Shown: piece by piece, positions 1-5,552 of the stretch
Layout of the letters: every line of letters begins with the position of its first letter
Position numbering within the stretch: position 1 is the first letter of the stretch
Notes under the pieces: generated by a model
Told to the model about the DNA's origin: nothing
Seen by the model: the letters and a program-made list of their open reading frames with translations, nothing else
The model's database searches: none
Program-made: the position numbers and the translations under genes
Assembly: GCA_903834645.1 (NCBI GenBank)
Contig: CAILKA010000626.1
Coordinates: forward strand, 1-5,552
DNA: 5,552 bases
Reading direction: 5' to 3'
DNA from: an uncultured beta proteobacterium
Lineage (GTDB): Bacteria; Pseudomonadota; Gammaproteobacteria; Burkholderiales; Burkholderiaceae_C

Positions 1-776
1 GCGATGCGGCCGAAGTGCTGCTGCACGAGCGCCAGCACGCGTGCCGGCTCGAAGCGCCCGGAGACGATGAGCGTCGAGTTGTCCGGGCGGTACCACGTGC
101 GGTAGAAGGCCTGCAGCCGGGCGATATCAACGCCCTCCACGTCGGTGCGCGCACCGATCGTGGACTTGCCGTAGTTGTGCCACTGGTACATCGTCGCGAG
201 CGTCTTCTGGAAGAGCACGCTGCCGGGGTTGTTCTCCCCCATCTCCATCTCGTTGCGCACCACGGTCATCTCGGTGTCGAGGTCCTTGCGCGCGATGAAG
301 CTGTTGACGAGGGCATCGCCCAGCCAGTCGATCAGCCAGGACAGGTTTTCGTCGCTGGCCGCGAAGCTGGCGAAGTAGTTGGTGCGGTCGAACCAGGTCG
401 AGCCGTTGGAGCGCAGCCCGCGGCGCGTGAACTCCGCCCAGGCGTTGGGGTGGCGAGCGGAGCCCTTGAAGATGAGGTGCTCGAGCAGGTGGGCCATGCC
501 CGTCTCGCCGTAGTTCTCGTGCCGGTTGCCCACGCGCACGGTGAGGTTCACGGTGGTGGTGGGTTTCGAGTCATCGGGCACCAGCAGCAGCTGCAGGCCG
601 TTGGGCAACCGGTACTCGGTGATGCCCTCGACCGAGCGCACGGGCGCCAGGGGCCCTGCGGCCGCAGGAACGGCCGGCACTGCGGCCTGAGCGAGGCAGG
701 GCGGCGCAGACATTCCCAGCGCCAGGGCCGAGACGAGCGCGACGACGAGGAAGCGAGTCGGGCGGAGAAGCAGCAT
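1..776 (-). CDS. M16 family zinc metalloprotease, exported, N-terminal part
   Basis: The gene starts at the ATG at 776-774 and is open to the window edge, giving 258 codons without a stop; the C-terminal part lies outside. M16 (pitrilysin/insulinase) proteases use one zinc ion to cleave peptides. The inverted zinc motif HLLEH is at residues 96-100 (zinc ligands H96 and H100, catalytic E99). The third ligand is probably E176 in VVRNEMEMGENN, at the family's usual distance of about 75-80 residues. The motif YRLPNGLQLLLV (55-66) is a typical M16 domain opening. Residues 1-31 look like a Sec signal peptide: R5 and R8, a hydrophobic core, then cleavage probably after AQA (29-31), so the enzyme should act in the periplasm. 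An Ala/Pro-rich linker follows. No clear Shine-Dalgarno precedes the ATG; the signal peptide supports this start. It lies 67 bases after tRNA-Arg and may be partly transcribed from the tRNA promoter. The family call is firm; the substrate is unknown. Confidence 0.93.
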   Translation of the reverse strand, partial: MLLLRPTRFLVVALVSALALGMSAPPCLAQAAVPAVPAAAGPLAPVRSVEGITEYRLPNGLQLLLVPDDSKPTTTVNLTVRVGNRHENYGETGMAHLLEHLIFKGSARHPNAWAEFTRRGLRSNGSTWFDRTNYFASFAASDENLSWLIDWLGDALVNSFIARKDLDTEMTVVRNEMEMGENNPGSVLFQKTLATMYQWHNYGKSTIGARTDVEGVDIARLQAFYRTWYRPDNSTLIVSGRFEPARVLALVQQHFGRI

Positions 777-843
777 GGTGGAGAGCGAGGTGGGAGGCGG
801 ACGGTGCCCGATGGGCTGAGGCAGGCTCGTGTACGCATGGCCT

Positions 844-920
844 TGGCCTGCCCGGAGGGACTCGAACCCCCGACCTGCTGCTTAGAAGGCAGCTGCTCTA
901 TCCAGTTGAGCTACGGGCAG
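844..920 (-). tRNA. tRNA-Arg, anticodon TCT (reads AGA/AGG)
   Basis: Read on the minus strand from 920 to 844, this folds as a complete 77-base cloverleaf. The acceptor arms CTGCCCG (920-914) and CGGGCAG (854-848) pair fully; discriminator G is at 847 and CCA is encoded at 846-844. The D stem is GCTC/GAGC. The anticodon stem GCTGC/GCAGC encloses loop CTTCTAA with TCT at 886-884. The T stem GGGGG/CCCTC has one G-U pair and loop TTCGAGT. An unusual point is the first pair, C1-G72, where most elongator tRNAs have G1-C72. It lies 28 bases downstream of tRNA-Pro and is probably processed from the same transcript. Confidence 0.96.
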
Positions 921-948
921 GCGGGCCGCACCCGAACCAGGCACGAGA

Positions 949-1025
949 TGGTCGGGGTGAGATGATTCGAACATCCGACCCACTGCTCCCAAAGCAGTTG
1001 CGCTACCAGGCTGCGCTACACCCCG
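949..1025 (-). tRNA. tRNA-Pro, anticodon TGG
   Basis: Read from 1025 to 949 this is a complete 77-base tRNA. The acceptor arms CGGGGTG and CACCCCG pair fully, followed by discriminator A (952) and encoded CCA (951-949). C1-G72 with A73 is the expected bacterial tRNA-Pro identity set. The anticodon stem ACTGC/GCAGT encloses loop TTTGGGA with TGG at 991-989. The T stem GGATG/CATCT pairs with one G-U and has loop TTCGAAT. It is the first gene of a two-tRNA unit with tRNA-Arg, with a likely -10 element ten bases before its 5' end. Confidence 0.97.
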
Positions 1026-1035
1026 ACGTGCAGGC

Positions 1036-1041
1036 ATTGTA
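1036..1041 (-). promoter_or_regulatory. Probable -10 element of the tRNA-Pro/tRNA-Arg promoter
   Basis: The minus strand reads TACAAT here (consensus TATAAT, five of six), and 10 bases separate it from the first base of tRNA-Pro. Transcription would then begin about 1026-1030, leaving only a few bases of leader, as is usual for tRNA operons. The bases between it and the tRNA (GCCTGCACGT) are GC-rich, which in other bacteria goes with growth-rate and stringent control; that is inference. No good -35 hexamer is found at 16-19 bases upstream (best alignments near 1059-1066 match poorly), so the promoter rests on the -10 and its position. Confidence 0.5.
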
Positions 1042-1078
1042 GAACCCCAAGCGGGCCCACTGCGGCAGGCAGGGATGC

Positions 1079-1645
1079 TCAGCTGGCAGGCGTGGCGGGC
1101 GCGGCGGGAGGGGGCAGCTGCAGCTGTTCGCGCACCGCCATGCACTGGCGGATGTGCTGCTCACAGACGAACTTCAGTGCCGAGAAGGTGAGCGCCGCCG
1201 AGACGGCCTGCCCCGCCACCGGGACGAATTTGGCAGCCTGCTGCGTCGTGAGTCGCACCCCCACGAGCTTGAGCAGGGTGAGCACGAGCTGGCGCGTGAC
1301 CACCTTGCCCACCAGCAGGCCCCCTGCCGCCGACACCGCCTTGTAGACGACGATGCGCCGCTCCGGCGCCAGGCGCTCGATCTGCGCCGGGCTCAGCCCG
1401 AAGGCCTCGCTGATCTCGGGCAGCAGCTTCACGAGCACGCCCACGTCGGTGAGCCAGTCCAGGCCCGGAATCGGCACCATGGCCACGCCAGCCGCCACCA
1501 GCGCCCGGCGCGTCACGAGGCGGCGGCAGCGCTCCGCGATGGCCTCGATCTGCGGGTCGCTCGAATGCGCACGCAGGCTCTCGGCGGCTGCGCCGGCGCG
1601 GCGCACCCCCATGCGAAGGCGCCTGGAGACAGCCTGGGCGATCAA
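1079..1645 (-). CDS. DUF697-like hydrophobic protein of unknown function
   Basis: This encodes 188 residues if started at the TTG at 1645-1643, which overlaps the stop of the ThDP gene as TTGA. GAGGGG at 1658-1653 sits seven bases before the TTG, a good Shine-Dalgarno. An ATG at 1612-1610 would give a 177-residue form with a weaker ribosome site. The N-terminus is Arg-rich and basic (residues 8-47). Hydrophobic stretches follow at about 48-75 (ALVAAGVAMVPIPGLDWLTD...) and 104-130, and a third, less clear one at about 140-161 (KFVPVAGQAVSAALTFSALK). The repeated sense of 'hydrophobic, P-x-P/A-G, hydrophobic' resembles DUF697 proteins, which are bacterial membrane-associated proteins of unknown role. 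The tail (178-188) is Pro/Ala-rich. There is no GTPase domain, unlike some DUF697 proteins. Coupling to the ThDP gene suggests co-expression, not necessarily a shared function. The family assignment is by eye and tentative. Confidence 0.78.
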   Translation of the reverse strand: MIAQAVSRRLRMGVRRAGAAAESLRAHSSDPQIEAIAERCRRLVTRRALVAAGVAMVPIPGLDWLTDVGVLVKLLPEISEAFGLSPAQIERLAPERRIVVYKAVSAAGGLLVGKVVTRQLVLTLLKLVGVRLTTQQAAKFVPVAGQAVSAALTFSALKFVCEQHIRQCMAVREQLQLPPPAAPATPAS

Positions 1646-1658
1646 GGCCGGGCCCCTC
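1642..1658 (-). promoter_or_regulatory. TTGA stop-start overlap with Shine-Dalgarno (translational coupling)
   Basis: On the minus strand GAGGGG (1658-1653) lies inside the last codons of the ThDP gene, then seven bases, then TTG (1645-1643), whose last two bases are the first two of the TGA stop (1644-1642). Ribosomes finishing the ThDP enzyme could re-initiate on the next gene. This layout decides in favour of the rare TTG start over the ATG 33 bases further on. Confidence 0.6.
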
Positions 1659-3366
1659 GCGCCTGCGCCGCCGCGCGGATCGCACCGAGCGTCGTGCGCG
1701 AGGTGATGACGTCGGTGGGCAGCTTGAGGTGGATCAGCGTGGGCTCGCCACTGGCCATCGCGCGTGCGAAGGCTGGCTCGAACCCGGCAGTGTGCGCCAC
1801 CGTCTCGGCCTGCCAGCCGTAGGCACGGGCCAGGGCGGCAAAGTCGGGGTTGCGCAACTCGCTGCCGCTCACCCGCCCCGGATACTCGCGCTCCTGGTGC
1901 ATGCGGATCGTGCCGTAGGAGCCGTTGTCGACGACGACGCTCACCAGCCGGCGCACACCGTGGGTGGTGGCCGTGGCGAGCTCCTGGCCGTTCATGAGGA
2001 AGTCTCCGTCACCGGCGATGTTGACCACTGTGCGGCCAGGCTGCAGCAGCGCGGCCGCCACCGCCGCGGGCAGCCCGTAGCCCATGGCACCGACCGTGCA
2101 GGCGAGCTGCGTGCGGCCATGATGCTGGCGGCCCGGGTACTGCACGTAGCGGTGCAGCCAGCCGCTGAAGTTGCCTGCGCCGTTGGTGTAGACCGTGTCC
2201 TCGGGCGCGAGGCGCTGAACCGTCTTCATCACGACGGCCAGATCCATCGGCTCCACGGCAGGCGCCTCGAGGTTGGCCAGGTAGTCGGCGTGGGCCGAGC
2301 CGGCCCAGTCACGCCAGGCGACGACAGGCGGCGCCGCCAGGGCCTCGAGCGCCTTGCCCGCTCCGGCCATGCCGGCCTGCAGCAGCAGATCGGCAGCGTA
2401 GACCCGGCCGAGTTCCTCGGCGCCCGCGTGCACGTGCACGAGGCGCTGCGCCGGGCGCGGGGCCTGCAGCAGCGTATAGCCGCCTGTGGTCATCTCACCC
2501 AGGCGTACACCGACGGCGAGCACGAGGTCGGCCTCGCGGATGCGCTGCGCGAGCCGCGGCGCGATGCCGATGCCCACGTCTCCCGCGTAGAGGGGGTGAC
2601 GGTTGTCGAAGGTATCCTGGAACCGAAAGCCGCACCCCACGGGCAGGCTCCAGTTCTCGGCAAAGCGCTGCAGCGCCTGCACCGATTCGTCGGTCCAGCC
2701 GCTGCCGCCCACGATCATGAAGGGCCGCTGCGCCTGCACGAGCATGGCGCGCAGGTCACGCAGCGCCCCGGGTGCCGGCCAGGCGAGCGCCGGCTCCACG
2801 CGCGGCAGCACGGGCGCTTCCGTGGGGGTCGTCAGCATGTCTTCGGGCAGCACCAGCACGACCGGCCCCGGGCGTCCCTGCATGGCCGTGTGGAAGGCGC
2901 GCGCCACGTACTCGGGCAGCCGATCGGCGCGCTCGATCTCGGCCACCCACTTGGCCATCCCCAGCGTGCCCGGGCCGAACATGTGGCGGTAGTCCACCTC
3001 CTGGAATGCCTCGCGGTCGCGCTGGTCGCTCGCCACCTGGCCGATGAAGAGGACCATCGGCGTGGAATCCTGGAACGCCGTGTGCAGCCCGATCGCGGCG
3101 TTGCTTGCTCCCGGCCCGCGCGTGACGAAGCACACCCCCGGACGGCCCGTGAGCTTGCCCTGCGCTTCGGCCATGAACGCCGCCCCGCCCTCCTGGCGGC
3201 AGGCGACGAAGCGGATGCGTTCACGGTGCTCGTGCAGACCGTCGAGCACGGCCAGGAAGCTCTCGCCCGGCACGCCGAAGCAGGTGTCCACGCCCTGGGC
3301 CACGAGCGCCTCGACGAGCACGTGCCCGGCCAGGCGGGGGGGAGAACTCAAGGTGGAGAGAGTCAT
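1642..3366 (-). CDS. Thiamine-diphosphate enzyme of the acetolactate synthase superfamily
   Basis: This encodes 574 residues, the normal length for this family. The three-domain order is visible: an N-terminal pyrimidine-binding domain (about 12-180), a central domain (about 200-345) and a C-terminal pyrophosphate-binding domain (about 375-555). E59 in CRQEGGAAFMAEA is the conserved cofactor-activating glutamate. The ThDP/Mg motif begins GDGDFLMNG at 452-460 and closes with DNGSYG at 480-485, with Asp replacing the first Asn of the common NN. The family condenses or decarboxylates 2-oxo acids. It is probably not the biosynthetic acetolactate synthase: no regulatory small-subunit gene is adjacent, and the QW motif that follows NNxxxG in that enzyme reads MHQ here (His at 490). 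E59 also argues against glyoxylate carboligase, which lacks this Glu. The reading frame is open far upstream into the MFS gene, but the ATG at 3366-3364 fits the family N-terminus. No clear Shine-Dalgarno is seen. Substrate unassigned. Confidence 0.93.
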   Translation of the reverse strand: MTLSTLSSPPRLAGHVLVEALVAQGVDTCFGVPGESFLAVLDGLHEHRERIRFVACRQEGGAAFMAEAQGKLTGRPGVCFVTRGPGASNAAIGLHTAFQDSTPMVLFIGQVASDQRDREAFQEVDYRHMFGPGTLGMAKWVAEIERADRLPEYVARAFHTAMQGRPGPVVLVLPEDMLTTPTEAPVLPRVEPALAWPAPGALRDLRAMLVQAQRPFMIVGGSGWTDESVQALQRFAENWSLPVGCGFRFQDTFDNRHPLYAGDVGIGIAPRLAQRIREADLVLAVGVRLGEMTTGGYTLLQAPRPAQRLVHVHAGAEELGRVYAADLLLQAGMAGAGKALEALAAPPVVAWRDWAGSAHADYLANLEAPAVEPMDLAVVMKTVQRLAPEDTVYTNGAGNFSGWLHRYVQYPGRQHHGRTQLACTVGAMGYGLPAAVAAALLQPGRTVVNIAGDGDFLMNGQELATATTHGVRRLVSVVVDNGSYGTIRMHQEREYPGRVSGSELRNPDFAALARAYGWQAETVAHTAGFEPAFARAMASGEPTLIHLKLPTDVITSRTTLGAIRAAAQARGARP

Positions 3367-3373
3367 CGTTCGG

Positions 3374-3390
3374 GTGCCGCGAGTGCCGCG
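3374..3390 (-). repeat. Short tandem repeat before the ThDP gene start
   Basis: On the minus strand CGCGGCAC occurs twice, one base apart (3390-3383 and 3381-3374), ending seven bases before the ATG at 3366. It fills the place where a ribosome-binding site is expected. It may be only a chance product of the GC-rich composition. Confidence 0.35.
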
Positions 3391-3419
3391 TGTGGGCGGG
3401 TGGATGCCGGTCGAGCCGT

Positions 3420-4700
3420 TCAGGCTGGCGCGCGCTGCGCGCGCAGGTGGGGGCCGATGAAGAGGGCCGCCACGATGGCGGCCAGCAAGGCGGCAGCGGC
3501 CCCGAAGAACACGCCTTGCGGATGGCCATGGTCCATGAAGAGACCGAATACGGGGGCACCGATGGCAAATCCCGTATCCAGCCCCGAATACACCGTGCCG
3601 TAGACGCGGCCCGTGGCGCCCGGGGGCGAGGCGCGCTTGATCATCAGGTCGCGCGAGGGCCCGGCCAGGCCGCTGCCCAGGCCCGCCAGTGCCACGCATG
3701 CCAGGGCCACCATGCCCGGCACCGCACCGGATCCGGCGAGCACCAGCAGCACTGCCGAGGCCGCCACAGCCAGGCTCACGGTGCGCTCGACATCGGGAAA
3801 GCGGGGCACCAGGAAACCGCCCAGGACCATGCCGGCCGAGGCCACGAGCATGTAGACCGTGACGACCAGCACGGTCGTCGACAGGGGCAGCCCGTACATC
3901 TGCCCCAGCGCGGGGCTTGCAAAGCTCTGGACGGCGGCCAGCGCGGCGGTGGAAAAGAGGAAGAAGCTGAAGCACAGCCAGATTTCGGGCAGCCTCAGGA
4001 ACGCGAAGGAAGAGGCCGGCTCAACCGGCCGAGCCTGGGCCGGGGCGGCAGCAGCCGCCGCGCGCCGGGGCCACTCGGCGGCAGGGCGATCATCGATGGC
4101 ATCCCGGTGCACGAACATGAGCAGCAGCACCGCAGCCGCGACGAGGGCCATGCCCACGTAGGCCAGGCGCCACGAGCCGGTGAGCTCGCTCAGCCCCACG
4201 AGGAACAGCGGTGCCGCCGCCCAGCCGAGGTTGCCCGTGATGCCGTGCACCGAGAACGCATGGCCGATGCGAGCCGGAGACACGCGCCGGTTCAGGATCG
4301 TGAAGTCGGCCGGGTGAAAGGGTGCGTTGCCCAGGCCCGCCAGCAGCGCGGCCAGCGCCAGGCCGGCATAACCCTGCGCGCTGGCAGCGGCCAGGGCTGC
4401 CAGCACGAAGAAGCCCAGCGCCGCCAGCAGGACGGGGCGCGCTCCGACGCGGTCCACCACGAAGCCCGCCAGCGCCTGCCCGATGCCCGAGACGACGAAG
4501 AAGAGCGTCACGAGCCAGCCGAGCTCGGCATAGCTGAGCTGGAACTGGGCGATGAAGGCCGGGAAGAGCGGCGGCAGCAGCAGGTGAAAGAAGTGCGAAG
4601 TGGCGTGCGCCGCGCTGACCACGCCGATCGTGCGGGCGTCTTGTTGCCAGGGGACCGGCGGGGCGACCGGGGTGGCGAGGGCGGCGGAGGCAGAGGGCAT
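3420..4700 (-). CDS. Major facilitator superfamily transporter, fosmidomycin-resistance (Fsr)-like
   Basis: This encodes 426 residues, normal for a 12-helix MFS permease of the inner membrane. Hydrophobic segments lie at about 24-50, 58-80, 88-107, 111-130, 148-170, 178-196, 236-258, 274-298, 308-326, 329-348, 367-389 and 395-415. A long hydrophilic loop (about 198-232, Arg/Ala/Pro-rich) separates the halves. Loop 2-3 carries the MFS signature GFVVDRVGARPV (79-90). HATSHFFHLLLPPLFPAF in helix 1 and GNAPFHPADFTILN (124-137) recall the Fsr-like branch, whose known members are drug exporters, but that is likeness by eye. The start ATG at 4700-4698 directly follows an inverted-repeat structure and has no evident Shine-Dalgarno. 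The next gene, a ThDP enzyme, begins 53 bases after the stop, so the two are probably co-transcribed; transport of a carboxylate related to that enzyme is a possibility only. No promoter is visible between it and clpB. Confidence 0.92.
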   Translation of the reverse strand: MPSASAALATPVAPPVPWQQDARTIGVVSAAHATSHFFHLLLPPLFPAFIAQFQLSYAELGWLVTLFFVVSGIGQALAGFVVDRVGARPVLLAALGFFVLAALAAASAQGYAGLALAALLAGLGNAPFHPADFTILNRRVSPARIGHAFSVHGITGNLGWAAAPLFLVGLSELTGSWRLAYVGMALVAAAVLLLMFVHRDAIDDRPAAEWPRRAAAAAAPAQARPVEPASSFAFLRLPEIWLCFSFFLFSTAALAAVQSFASPALGQMYGLPLSTTVLVVTVYMLVASAGMVLGGFLVPRFPDVERTVSLAVAASAVLLVLAGSGAVPGMVALACVALAGLGSGLAGPSRDLMIKRASPPGATGRVYGTVYSGLDTGFAIGAPVFGLFMDHGHPQGVFFGAAAALLAAIVAALFIGPHLRAQRAPA

Positions 4701-4754
4701 GGCGGAGCGCAGGGTCGGCGCGGCATTGAACCGCGCCGACGTCGATTCTCCGCC
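4701..4754 (-). promoter_or_regulatory. Long imperfect stem-loop abutting the MFS start codon
   Basis: On the minus strand GTCGGCGCGG (4740-4731) and CCGCGCCGAC (4723-4714) form a perfect 10-bp stem with a 7-base loop TTCAATG. After an internal loop of 7 and 6 bases, GGCGGAG (4754-4748) pairs with CTCCGCC (4707-4701), which touches the ATG at 4700. No T-tract follows, so it is not a standard intrinsic terminator. It could hold back translation of the transporter, stabilise the clpB mRNA end, or be a dispersed palindromic repeat. The pairing is seen directly; the role is inference. Confidence 0.6.
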
Positions 4755-4765
4755 AAGGCCTCAGC

Positions 4766-4782
4766 GGGCGCCGGCCGCGCCC
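4766..4782 (-). other. GC hairpin just after clpB
   Basis: GGGCGC (4782-4777) and GCGCCC (4771-4766) form a perfect 6-bp stem around a 5-base loop, beginning 17 bases past the clpB stop codon. No run of T follows on the minus strand, so termination would not be of the classical Rho-independent type. It may protect the 3' end of clpB mRNA or slow the polymerase. In a stretch this GC-rich a 6-bp stem could be chance. Confidence 0.4.
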
Positions 4783-4798
4783 CCAGCCGCCCTGCGCT

Positions 4799-5552
<754 letters not shown>

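Noticed and set aside
15..965. A 316-codon open frame on the plus strand
   Set aside because: It runs through both the M16 gene and tRNA-Arg on the other strand, so it cannot be a conserved protein.
844..1025. tRNA genes as an integration site for a mobile element
   Set aside because: There is no integrase, no repeated tRNA 3' fragment and no change in base composition in the window; both tRNAs are whole.
1026..1078. Terminator for the MFS-ThDP-DUF697 unit before the tRNAs
   Set aside because: Only short palindromes such as GGGCCC are present, with no stable stem followed by T residues, so I cannot support a terminator here.
1729..3603. A 624-codon open frame on the plus strand opposite the ThDP gene
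   Set aside because: It is antisense to a gene with a clear family match, its translation is rich in His, Arg and Gly with no recognisable domain, and GC-rich DNA commonly leaves such frames open.
3367..3975. N-terminal extension of the ThDP frame to 777 residues
   Set aside because: The extra 203 codons overlap the end of the MFS gene in another frame and resemble nothing; the family N-terminus starts right after the ATG at 3366.

Overview
This is a compact, GC-rich stretch of chromosome in which every supported gene lies on the minus strand. In transcription order (high to low coordinates) it reads: clpB C-terminal end, MFS transporter, thiamine-diphosphate (ThDP) enzyme of the acetolactate synthase superfamily, DUF697-like hydrophobic protein, tRNA-Pro(TGG), tRNA-Arg(TCT), and the N-terminal part of a secreted M16 zinc protease. 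The base composition, the ClpB sequence and the two tRNAs with encoded CCA suggest a betaproteobacterium, probably Burkholderiales. That placement is from general likeness, not from a database search.

Region by region. 4799-5552 holds the last 250 codons of clpB, with the second AAA+ domain from Walker A to the C-terminus. The 98-base gap 4701-4798 has no visible promoter but is unusually rich in inverted repeats: a 6-bp hairpin just after clpB, a perfect 10-bp hairpin near the next start, and two competing outer pairings. 3420-4700 is a 426-residue MFS permease. 1642-3366 is a 574-residue ThDP enzyme whose substrate I cannot assign. 1079-1645 is a small protein that starts with TTG inside the stop codon of the ThDP gene (TTGA overlap). 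1026-1078 carries a likely tRNA promoter. 844-1025 holds two tRNA genes 28 bases apart. 1-776 is an exported metalloprotease that runs off the window.

The MFS, ThDP and DUF697-like genes look like one transcription unit (53-base gap, then overlap), so the permease may import or export the substrate or product of the ThDP enzyme; this is inferred from position only. The tRNA pair appears to have its own promoter and may also feed transcription into the protease gene 67 bases downstream. I see no mobile element, CRISPR array, phage gene or defence system. The points most worth following are the structured clpB-MFS gap and the unassigned ThDP enzyme with its transporter.
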